Source: CAYWXV01 sp964462535 (GTDB taxonomy: Bacteria; Bacteroidota; Ignavibacteria; OLB7). From it: a stretch of 7,209 nt of DNA. Shown piece by piece: positions 1 to 7,209 of this stretch (its first letter is position 1; each line of letters opens with the position of its first letter). Made by a program: the position numbers and the translations under genes. The notes under the pieces are model-generated. The model saw only the letters and a list, made by a program, of their open reading frames with translations. It had not been told where the DNA came from and did no database searches. The stretch is taken from assembly GCA_964462535.1 (NCBI GenBank), contig CAYWXV010000104.1, forward strand, positions 1-7,209. The letters run 5' to 3'.

Positions 1-431
1 ACCGAGTTCGAGATGAAGCACTCCTCGTGTGCCTGATGGTGGAGCGCCTCCAGGTCTTCGTGCGTGGGTACCACGTCACCAGAGAAGCGGACCTCAGGAC
101 GGAGCGTCACGACTGTCATCGCCATCTTTCCACGATCGTTCTTCTCCAGTACACCCTCTGCCAGGTCTCGGTAGGAGTCGACGCGGAACTTCCTCCGGGC
201 CGCCATCCCCAGAAACGTCAGCATGTGACAACTGGAAAGGGAGGCCACGAACGCCTCCTCCGGATCCACGGCATCCACGGATGAGAAGGGTGGGCGAACG
301 ACATGGGGCGACGCGGAGGCATCGATCTCGATACCACAGTCGAAGCGGATGAGGTGTTTTCTGCTGTAGCGATTATCGGTGAATACCTGATCGCCACGGC
401 TCCAGAGTATTTCGGCGGTGTAGGTGGACAT
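1..431 (-). CDS. OsmC family protein (hydroperoxide-resistance type fold), 3' end cut by window edge
   Basis: I translated this open frame by hand from the ATG at 431-429. It gives 143 residues and runs off the window without a stop. The protein opens MSTYTAEILWSRGDQ, followed by a TDNRYSRKH segment near residues 18-25. The core DPEEAFVASLSSCHML lies at residues 56-71 and the second motif HQAHEECFISNS at 132-143. These match the OsmC/Ohr fold, in which two cysteines (here C68 and C138) form the peroxide-reactive thiol pair of characterised members. Family proteins are usually about 140-160 residues, so perhaps 10-20 C-terminal residues are missing. The role is probably reduction of organic hydroperoxides or a related thiol function in the cytoplasm, but many OsmC members of this subgroup are uncharacterised. 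It follows the glycosyltransferase at 503-1543 on the same strand after a 71-base gap, so it may be co-transcribed or have its own promoter. No good Shine-Dalgarno sequence precedes the ATG. The family call is strong; the exact substrate is unknown. Confidence 0.9.
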   Translation of the reverse strand, partial: MSTYTAEILWSRGDQVFTDNRYSRKHLIRFDCGIEIDASASPHVVRPPFSSVDAVDPEEAFVASLSSCHMLTFLGMAARRKFRVDSYRDLAEGVLEKNDRGKMAMTVVTLRPEVRFSGDVVPTHEDLEALHHQAHEECFISNS

Positions 432-457
432 CTCGTCTGTATTGACTCTTCAGAATA

Positions 458-514
458 GTTCAATGCAGAGGGAGCGGAGGAACTCAGCGACCCTCGGCGT
501 CCTCAGCGTTCAAC
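458..514. repeat. Imperfect 57-base palindrome with 9-10-base internal repeats, overlapping a gene end
   Basis: Arms 458-480 and 492-514 are inverted copies matching at 17 of 23 positions, around an 11-base loop (481-491). The right half also shows direct periodicity: ACTCAGCGA (482-490), CCTCGGCGT (492-500) and CCTCAGCGT (501-509). On the minus strand, transcribed from 514 to 458, this could fold into a long interrupted hairpin. There is no T-tract after it, so it is not a convincing intrinsic terminator. The palindrome contains the stop codon (TGA, 505-503) and the last three sense codons of the upstream glycosyltransferase, which suggests the element was inserted into, or grew at, that gene's 3' end. 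It occupies most of the 71-base gap before the OsmC gene. A dispersed REP/MITE-like intergenic unit is possible, but only one copy is visible here. Confidence 0.7.
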
Positions 515-1543
515 AGCACGACAGGCAGCGTACACTTCCGCCGTCTTCCGCGCCACCTCGTCCCACAGATACTTTTTCGCGATGTGCTGCCGAAGACGAC
601 CGTCACGCGGTCGATCGAGCGCACGTTCGATCGATGAGCGTATTGATGTAACCAGCGTCGGCTCGCAGTACTCCGCCATGTCGCCGAAGTAATCGGTGGT
701 GCCGCCATGACGGGTGATCATTACACGCGTACCGGCCAGCCCAGCCTCAAGCGCCGCGATGCCGGGGGTTTCGAAGAGAGAGGGGAGGACGAAGAGGGAC
801 GAGGCGGCGTAGGCCGACGCCAGCATCGGCGAGTCGTTCGGCAGGCCTTCGATGATGGTGATGCGTGGATTGCGGGCGGCTTCGTCCAGGATGCGTCGTG
901 AATAGTCGTTCCTCTGTACCTGTCCGATGATCACCGCCGGAACGTCGATCCTCTCCAGCGCCCGCACGAGACTCAGCACGTTCTTTCGTGTCGATCCGAT
1001 ATGCCCGACGTTCAGAATGAAATCCCGCACGCCATAGGTCTTGATGAATAACTCCGGATCGGCATTCATGAACGACGCATCGACCCCATTCGGCACGACA
1101 TGCACACGCGATTTCTCCACCTCAAATCCGTCGGTGATAATTCTCGCTTCGCTGGTCGTATTCGGAAGAACGGCGTTCGCAAGACGGCAGACCTCGGCCG
1201 TGACACCATAATCGGTCCAAATGCCCTTGTAGAATCTTTTCGACCACTCCTCGATCCTCCGCGCAAGCCTGATAAAACCAGGAGAGCGCATCGTGTAGAA
1301 GATGGAGGAGACGACGTAGGGACGACCGTACTCGGAGAGACGACGGGCGATGTCGTAGGTGATCATGCTGGCGCCGAAGAGATGATAGAGATCGAATTCA
1401 TCTCTCGAGTATTCTCTCCACTGATCGAAGTAGGAGACCTCCACGCCATGCTTCGGCAGATGTTCAGCGGTCCGGAGCAACTGCACGCGCGGGCCCCCTC
1501 CGATCATCGAGACGCTGTGTGGAGCGATCATGCAGACGTTCAT
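503..1543 (-). CDS. GT4-family glycosyltransferase (second of two)
   Basis: This 346-residue protein has the GT-B layout of family GT4 retaining glycosyltransferases. The N-terminal half begins MNVCMIAPHSVSMIGGGPRV, with the glycine-rich acceptor-side loop at residues 15-17. The linker strand contains VVPNGVDASF (149-158). The C-terminal nucleotide-sugar domain has FILNVGHIGSTRKN (175-188) and the family signature LFETPGIAALEAG (256-268), whose E258 and E266 form the E-x7-E pair. No signal peptide or membrane segment is evident, so it should act in the cytoplasm or at the inner membrane face, moving a sugar from an activated nucleotide donor to a growing glycan. Donor and acceptor cannot be read from sequence. 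Its ATG overlaps the TGA of the deacetylase gene in an ATGA (1543-1540), which supports this start and translational coupling. Its last codons and stop lie inside the palindrome at 458-514, so the original C-terminus may have been altered. Confidence 0.92.
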   Translation of the reverse strand: MNVCMIAPHSVSMIGGGPRVQLLRTAEHLPKHGVEVSYFDQWREYSRDEFDLYHLFGASMITYDIARRLSEYGRPYVVSSIFYTMRSPGFIRLARRIEEWSKRFYKGIWTDYGVTAEVCRLANAVLPNTTSEARIITDGFEVEKSRVHVVPNGVDASFMNADPELFIKTYGVRDFILNVGHIGSTRKNVLSLVRALERIDVPAVIIGQVQRNDYSRRILDEAARNPRITIIEGLPNDSPMLASAYAASSLFVLPSLFETPGIAALEAGLAGTRVMITRHGGTTDYFGDMAEYCEPTLVTSIRSSIERALDRPRDGRLRQHIAKKYLWDEVARKTAEVYAACRAVER

Positions 1544-3078
1544 TGGCCTATCCGCGCGTTGAAATCTTCAAGACTCTGTCTCCATCCAAGCAATCCCGGG
1601 CGCCGTCCTGGTCGCTGCGCCTGTGTTGTTCGGGGTGGCGTTTTCCAGTCAAGCTGACCCAGCAGGTGACGTCCATCTCCTCCGTCGATCGATGCTCGTC
1701 GTCCGTCGTGTTCGATCTCAAGTCCAATCTCTTCATCCCCCCCTTTCCATCTGACGGAAACGCTCTCTCCCTCGATGGTTCCTTCGAAGCGTATTGCTGA
1801 TCGTCTCTTCCACCACCGCGCAACATCTCCCATCGTCATCGGAGCACATCCGGTCGCGATCGCGTGTTCGATATCGTCGGCGATCAGATCGTACTTCCCG
1901 TGTCCCGGATGTCCGTAAAGAATAACCGGCTCGCGTCGCGCAACGCCACGATCGACAACCTCGCTGAAATATCTCCGCATATCGTCATCGCTCCCTTTGG
2001 CCCGAAGGAAACTCCCGACACAGATCGGATGAATCGGTATCTCGAGGAGAGGGCTGAAGAGATCGTGCATCCAGGGATTGAACGGGAGATCATCGAAGTC
2101 GAGCGAGAATTCAGACGCGTATTCGAAACCGAGATCGTGAACGGCGCGGGCCAGTTCGATATTCCAGAATCCGTTCGGTGCGGCGCAGCCACGCGGTTCC
2201 AGACAGGCCGCGCGCATCAGCGAAAGACCGGCGGAGAGGTTGGCCTTGTTCTCTTCGTACGTCCCGTACGTCCGATGCCGCATGCAGTGGAGACCGATTT
2301 CATCGCCATCGAACGTCGTGAAGAGATCGAGCCAGTCCGCATGCGCCTCGACGTGCAGGAACCAGGTCGTCGCGGCACCGGCGTCGTGCAGACGATTCCG
2401 CATCTCGACGATTTCCTTTCTGGTTCCATAATCGCTGTCGACGCGAAAACCGATCACGCCATCATGCTCGCGGGGCAACGACGGAGCATGAATAAACGGG
2501 AGTCGTCGTCGATGATGGAGCCAGCGAAGAGCCGCATGCACAAGACGACGAAGACCTCCCTTGTCGACGCTCGACACGATTTCGTTCGGATGCCGAGGCG
2601 ACGTCGCGTGGAACGATCTTCGTCGCGCATCGGTGCGGAGGAGAAGTCGATCGACCGGAAACGGAACGTAGGCGATCGATCCCCCTTTCCATTCTCCAAG
2701 ATGAACACTCCCGTCGGCATGTTTCGACGCGCGATGTATCGGCAGTGAAGTATCGAGCGCGATCGGGCCGACGTCGCGGAAGACCGGGTCGTTCGCGTCT
2801 GGGACGATCACCCGTCGTCGTCGATGAGTGATCGATGAGCGATCGACCAGCGGAAGGAACGCGCCGATATCGAGCACGGCTCCCCCCGCGCGCAGATAGC
2901 TCTCGATCCCGACGACCTCGTCCGGTCCCGGCGTGAAGGGGAGGATCAGCACACTCGTCCGCGCCGGATCGAGATTGTCGACGGAGCGGATGACTTCGAA
3001 CGGCGCGCCGATCTGATCCATCAGCAATCGCCATCCGGGACTGATCCGGAGGATTCCTATGACAAGTCGGGAGGTCAT
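1540..3078 (-). CDS. Polysaccharide deacetylase (NodB-like) with N-terminal amidotransferase-like domain
   Basis: The protein is 512 residues from the ATG at 3078-3076. The open frame continues upstream to 3354, but that part is an arginine-rich shadow of the flippase gene. The ATGA overlap with the flippase stop (3078-3075) fixes the start. Residues 1 to about 195 show alternating strands and a segment LPFTPGPDEVVGIESYLRAG (46-65) followed by GAVLDIGA, as in class I glutamine-amidotransferase-like folds; I see no catalytic Cys-His-Glu set. Residues about 205-425 look like a NodB carbohydrate esterase 4 domain: FRVDSDYG with D214 and D216, EIGLHCMRH with H264 and H268 (H-x3-H metal site), RGCAAPNGFW (296-305) and ILYGHPGHG with H390 and H393. 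Residues about 428-480 look like a small beta-rich add-on. There is no signal peptide or membrane helix, so it probably acts in the cytoplasm on a lipid-linked or precursor glycan, removing acetyl groups from amino sugars. The deacetylase domain call is good; the exact substrate and N-domain role are inferred. Confidence 0.85.
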   Translation of the reverse strand: MTSRLVIGILRISPGWRLLMDQIGAPFEVIRSVDNLDPARTSVLILPFTPGPDEVVGIESYLRAGGAVLDIGAFLPLVDRSSITHRRRRVIVPDANDPVFRDVGPIALDTSLPIHRASKHADGSVHLGEWKGGSIAYVPFPVDRLLLRTDARRRSFHATSPRHPNEIVSSVDKGGLRRLVHAALRWLHHRRRLPFIHAPSLPREHDGVIGFRVDSDYGTRKEIVEMRNRLHDAGAATTWFLHVEAHADWLDLFTTFDGDEIGLHCMRHRTYGTYEENKANLSAGLSLMRAACLEPRGCAAPNGFWNIELARAVHDLGFEYASEFSLDFDDLPFNPWMHDLFSPLLEIPIHPICVGSFLRAKGSDDDMRRYFSEVVDRGVARREPVILYGHPGHGKYDLIADDIEHAIATGCAPMTMGDVARWWKRRSAIRFEGTIEGESVSVRWKGGDEEIGLEIEHDGRRASIDGGDGRHLLGQLDWKTPPRTTQAQRPGRRPGLLGWRQSLEDFNARIGQ

Positions 3079-4466
3079 CGTTTCAGGAGCCAGAGAAGAT
3101 CGTCCATCCTGACTCCCCGGCCAAGGAAGAGAAGAAGGAGATAGACTGGGGGGACGATCGCCAGCAGCCAGAGCGAATCGATCCCCGACAGACGAAGGGG
3201 TACGACGATGAGAGTCGAGACGACGACAGCGGAGAAGATGGGCTGGAGGACGTGAAGCTTCACGCGGCGACGGAACGCGATCCAGGCGAAGAGGACGAGA
3301 ACGATTTCGCCGATCGTCATGGCGACGGCGGCTCCGGCGCTTCCGAATTTCCACGACAGAACGATCGATGCGATTGCCGCGACGACACCGCCGAACATCG
3401 ACGCCCGTAGGTACTCCTTCTCTCCTCCCGCGGCGATCAGACCGAACGAGAAGAGACTGTTAATGAGTGTCGCGGCGACGAACCATCCAAGGATGGCGAG
3501 TGTGATATCCCCTTCGACGTATTCGGCCTTGAAGACGAGGAAGAGAGCGGGGCGGGCGCAGAGTGTGATGAGCGTTGCCGCAAGGAGAGCGGCCGCGATC
3601 ATCAGACGAAGGACGATCTGAAGCTGACGTTCCGCGCCGTCGCGATCGCGACTCCAGAGCGAGGAGATGGCGGGAAGAAAGAGGGCGCCGAAGACGCGGT
3701 CGATCATCAGCGCGGCGAAGATGAACTTCGTCGCCGCCCCCAGAAGTCCGGCCTGATCGGTGGAGAACCATCCGAGCGCGATCGGAGGAAAGAGCTGGAC
3801 GCTCTGCGCGAAGAGCCCGCCGACGCCGATCTTCGAAGCGGTTCGCCAGGCCGGCCACATCGCCGCGCGATCATCACGACGGGGAACGATCGACTCGCCG
3901 CCACGAGGCAACATCATCAACACTAAAGCCGCGCCCATCAGACCGGCGCCGTAGACCAGAGGGACGCGATCGAGATCATCGGGCGTGGCGATCAGGATCA
4001 TCACGCCGCAGAGGAAGATCAGGCTGTTGACGATGCGACCGACGGCGACGGGAACGAATCGTCTTCTTCCCTGATGAAGCCACTCGAGCGAGAGGACATT
4101 GGGAATGACCGGAAGAATGAAGAGAAGGAGAAGAAGATGAAAACGGTGATCGAAGGGGATGAAATGAAGAAGGAGTGCAGCGATGGCGAGGACGATCAGA
4201 CCGGAGAGAAGACGGGTCGACGCGATGGTGGCCGGTGTGAAGCGACGTGACGCGACCGGGCGGGCAGTCTCGCGTGCCCCCAGCGCCGCAAGACCGAGAT
4301 CCGCGAACCAGATGACATACGAGAGGACGGAGAGCCCGACGGTGACGGCGCCGAATCCCTCGCGCCCGAGCGACGACGCCATGTGGACGCTGGCCAGGAA
4401 GCCCATTCCCCGCGCGGCCAGATCGGCTCCACCAACCAGAGCGACATCAGCGGTCAGTCTTGGCAT
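3075..4466 (-). CDS. Polysaccharide flippase, Wzx/MATE-like (MOP superfamily) membrane protein
   Basis: This 463-residue, strongly hydrophobic protein has about 12 or more candidate membrane helices spread along its whole length. Clear examples are around residues 38-63, 84-105, 110-126, 143-160, 168-186, 240-265, 285-310, 320-345, 358-372, 376-397, 408-425 and 431-448. The N-terminus has the pattern of O-antigen and exopolysaccharide transporters: a first helix, then SSLGREGFGAVTVGLSVL (31-48), then an FADLGLAALGARE segment (54-66). Family members move undecaprenyl-linked oligosaccharides from the cytoplasmic to the outer face of the inner membrane. The gene starts 20 bases inside the end of the preceding glycosyltransferase gene and ends in an ATGA overlap with the deacetylase. 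No Shine-Dalgarno sequence precedes the ATG, so it probably relies on translational coupling. The specific glycan is unknown. No Wzy polymerase is visible nearby. Confidence 0.9.
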   Translation of the reverse strand: MPRLTADVALVGGADLAARGMGFLASVHMASSLGREGFGAVTVGLSVLSYVIWFADLGLAALGARETARPVASRRFTPATIASTRLLSGLIVLAIAALLLHFIPFDHRFHLLLLLFILPVIPNVLSLEWLHQGRRRFVPVAVGRIVNSLIFLCGVMILIATPDDLDRVPLVYGAGLMGAALVLMMLPRGGESIVPRRDDRAAMWPAWRTASKIGVGGLFAQSVQLFPPIALGWFSTDQAGLLGAATKFIFAALMIDRVFGALFLPAISSLWSRDRDGAERQLQIVLRLMIAAALLAATLITLCARPALFLVFKAEYVEGDITLAILGWFVAATLINSLFSFGLIAAGGEKEYLRASMFGGVVAAIASIVLSWKFGSAGAAVAMTIGEIVLVLFAWIAFRRRVKLHVLQPIFSAVVVSTLIVVPLRLSGIDSLWLLAIVPPVYLLLLFLGRGVRMDDLLWLLKR

Positions 4467-5445
4467 GTGCGATGTGTGTGATCGTCTCGATCAATTTCCG
4501 GCGTCGTTCGGTACGCGAATATCGCTCGACGATCCTCGCCCGCGCCGCGTTCCTTCTCTCCTCCGTTCCATCGATGGCACCTCTGATAGCATTGACAAGA
4601 GAGACGACATCGTCGGACGGGACGATCCATCCGGTCTCGCCGATGACTCCGGGGATACCGCCGACCTCCGTGCCGACCGGAATGCAACCGCAGAGCATCG
4701 CCTCGCAGAGCGTGTTGGGAAGCCCTTCGCGTCGTGACGGCTGACAGTAGACGCCGGCGCTGGAGTAGCGGTGGCGAAGTTCCTCGCGCGGGATGGGCCG
4801 ATGAAGCGAGACGTTCGGTGGAAGAAGGCCGCGAAGCGATTCGTCGATCGCCGGATGGACACCGACGACATCGAACGGGATATCGGGAAGACGACGGGCC
4901 GCTTCGACCAGGAGATCGATTCCCTTGATCTGCACCCGCTGCGGAATGTCGAGCGCCGCGACGGTGAGGACGGTGCGACGACGCTCTCCGTCAGCGGTCC
5001 ACGCGTCGGGATCGTAGCCGGTCGGAAGGATTCTGATATCGGGCCAGGACTGACCGCTGCATCGTTCGAGCGATCTCCGGAGACTCTCATCGACGGCGAA
5101 GACGACGTCGGCGTGACGGAGACCCCATGCGAGCATGCGTCCTTTCCACCGGCTTCTCCAGAGACCGTATCCCATCTGATGATCACAGGCGGTATCGACT
5201 CCGCCGAGGATCACGATCGAACCCTTGCCCTTGCCTTGCGCGCCACGGACCATCGGCGCGGTATAGACGGAACCGAACCACGAGATCGAGACGTCGGCGC
5301 GACCAGCGCGGCGGAAGTTCTCGATCACTCCATCGATCCCGTTTCCGACATACCGATCGATCTCGAACTCCTCCTGCAACGCATCGACATCATCCTGGAT
5401 GAAGGGATAGTCAGCGGTTGAAGAGATGAGGAGACGGAACGGCAT
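4447..5445 (-). CDS. GT4-family glycosyltransferase (first of two)
   Basis: This 332-residue GT-B glycosyltransferase has an N-terminal half with strands LLISSTADYPF (5-15) and SISWFGSVYTAP (53-64). A hinge segment ILPTGYDPDAW (139-149) is followed by strand TVLTVAAL (158-165) and K174 in the QIKGIDLLVEA segment. The GT4 signature CQPSRREGLPNTLCEAML lies at residues 234-251, with E240 and E248 as the E-x7-E pair. It is followed by GTEVGGIPGVI (258-268). It should transfer a sugar from a nucleotide donor during surface-polysaccharide assembly at the cytoplasmic face of the membrane. It is the first gene of the four-gene glycan block and overlaps the flippase gene by 20 bases. The ATG lies four bases from a 7-mer repeat array, and no Shine-Dalgarno sequence precedes it, which is odd for a first gene. 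The next in-frame ATG is at residue 65, too late to be credible. The sugar specificity cannot be assigned. Confidence 0.92.
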   Translation of the reverse strand: MPFRLLISSTADYPFIQDDVDALQEEFEIDRYVGNGIDGVIENFRRAGRADVSISWFGSVYTAPMVRGAQGKGKGSIVILGGVDTACDHQMGYGLWRSRWKGRMLAWGLRHADVVFAVDESLRRSLERCSGQSWPDIRILPTGYDPDAWTADGERRRTVLTVAALDIPQRVQIKGIDLLVEAARRLPDIPFDVVGVHPAIDESLRGLLPPNVSLHRPIPREELRHRYSSAGVYCQPSRREGLPNTLCEAMLCGCIPVGTEVGGIPGVIGETGWIVPSDDVVSLVNAIRGAIDGTEERRNAARARIVERYSRTERRRKLIETITHIAHAKTDR

Positions 5446-5449
5446 GAGT

Positions 5450-5475
5450 AGGGACTGGGGGCTGGGGACTTGGGA

Positions 5476-5477
<2 letters not shown>
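5450..5477. repeat. Array of four phased 7-base repeats between hutU and the glycosyltransferase
   Basis: Four contiguous heptamers read on the plus strand: AGGGACT (5450-5456), GGGGGCT (5457-5463), GGGGACT (5464-5470) and TGGGACT (5471-5477). The consensus on the other strand is AGTCCCC. The array fills the 30-base gap almost exactly: its last two bases fall in the hutU stop codon (TAG, 5478-5476), and its other end is four bases from the ATG of the glycosyltransferase. It leaves no room for a normal ribosome binding site. Heptanucleotide repeats of similar sequence (short tandemly repeated repetitive elements) are known from filamentous cyanobacteria. That resemblance does not by itself say the organism is one. 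Confidence 0.8.
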
Positions 5478-7161
<1,684 letters not shown>

Positions 7162-7174
7162 GGCTTTCCGATGT

Positions 7175-7202
7175 CAAATGTTCGAGGTCGAATGTTCAAG
7201 GT
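7175..7202. repeat. Tandem 14-base repeat upstream of hutU, with internal dyad
   Basis: Two adjacent 14-mers, CAAATGTTCGAGGT (7175-7188) and CGAATGTTCAAGGT (7189-7202), match at 12 of 14 positions. Degenerate part-copies may continue on either side (CGATGT at 7169-7174 and the bases after 7202, cut by the window edge). The junction makes a short dyad, TTCGAGGTCGAA (7181-7192), centred about 25 bases upstream of the hutU ATG. A regulator site is conceivable, but the dyad may simply be a by-product of the repeat unit. Confidence 0.65.
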
Positions 7203-7209
7203 CCTGGCT

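Noticed and set aside
218..463. Minus-strand open frame of 81 codons
   Set aside because: It overlaps the OsmC gene out of frame; the OsmC frame has clear family motifs and this one has none.
436..463. Possible promoter for the OsmC gene: TTGAAC (463-458) and TACAGA (441-436) on the minus strand, 16 bases apart
   Set aside because: The -10 match is poor (3 of 6), the start point would fall almost at the ATG, and the -35 lies in the palindrome, so it is not reported as a feature.
458..514. Intrinsic terminator after the last glycosyltransferase
   Set aside because: The hairpin has many mismatches and no T-tract follows it on the transcribed strand.
1100..1657. Plus-strand open frame of 185 codons
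   Set aside because: It is antisense to the glycosyltransferase and deacetylase end, with no family resemblance and composition typical of a shadow frame.
1864..2748. Plus-strand open frame of 294 codons
   Set aside because: It lies entirely antisense to the deacetylase gene, shows no recognisable family, and is the kind of long shadow frame expected opposite a biased-codon gene.
3079..3354. In-frame upstream extension of the deacetylase (92 residues)
   Set aside because: It is arginine- and proline-rich, overlaps the well-supported flippase in another frame, and the ATGA overlap gives a clear start at 3078.
4100..4175. Purine-rich tract on the plus strand
   Set aside because: Explained by leucine and phenylalanine codons of flippase membrane helices on the minus strand.

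Overview
The window reads as a piece of a moderately GC-rich bacterial chromosome, probably an environmental, uncultured-type lineage; the sequence does not fix the phylum. All six recognisable genes lie on the minus strand, so transcription runs from right to left. Coding density is very high, with no gene-free stretch longer than about 75 bases. No tRNA, rRNA, CRISPR array, transposase or phage gene was seen.

From right to left, in transcription order: (1) a complete urocanate hydratase gene, hutU (5476-7161), of the histidine-degradation pathway; (2) a GT4-type glycosyltransferase (4447-5445); (3) a polytopic Wzx/MATE-like polysaccharide flippase (3075-4466); (4) a large protein combining an N-terminal amidotransferase-like fold with a NodB-type polysaccharide deacetylase domain (1540-3078); (5) a second GT4-type glycosyltransferase (503-1543); (6) an OsmC-family protein (1-431) whose 3' end is cut by the window edge.

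Genes 2-5 form a tight block: a 20-base overlap, then two ATGA stop/start overlaps. They look like one translationally coupled operon for a cell-surface or secreted polysaccharide: sugar transfer on the cytoplasmic face, lipid-linked export by the flippase, and deacetylation. No polymerase, ligase, initiating transferase or nucleotide-sugar gene is in view, so the locus is incomplete here. hutU and osmC look like housekeeping neighbours of this block.

The most unusual non-coding signal is that all three short gaps between genes hold a different short-period repeat. These are a 14-base direct repeat with an internal dyad upstream of hutU, a perfectly phased array of four 7-mers between hutU and the first glycosyltransferase, and a 57-base imperfect palindrome with 9-10-base internal periodicity that supplies the stop codon of the last glycosyltransferase. 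GATC is also about fourfold over-represented by hand count. I do not see convincing evidence of a wholly new system. The best leads are the repeats and the amidotransferase-like/deacetylase fusion.
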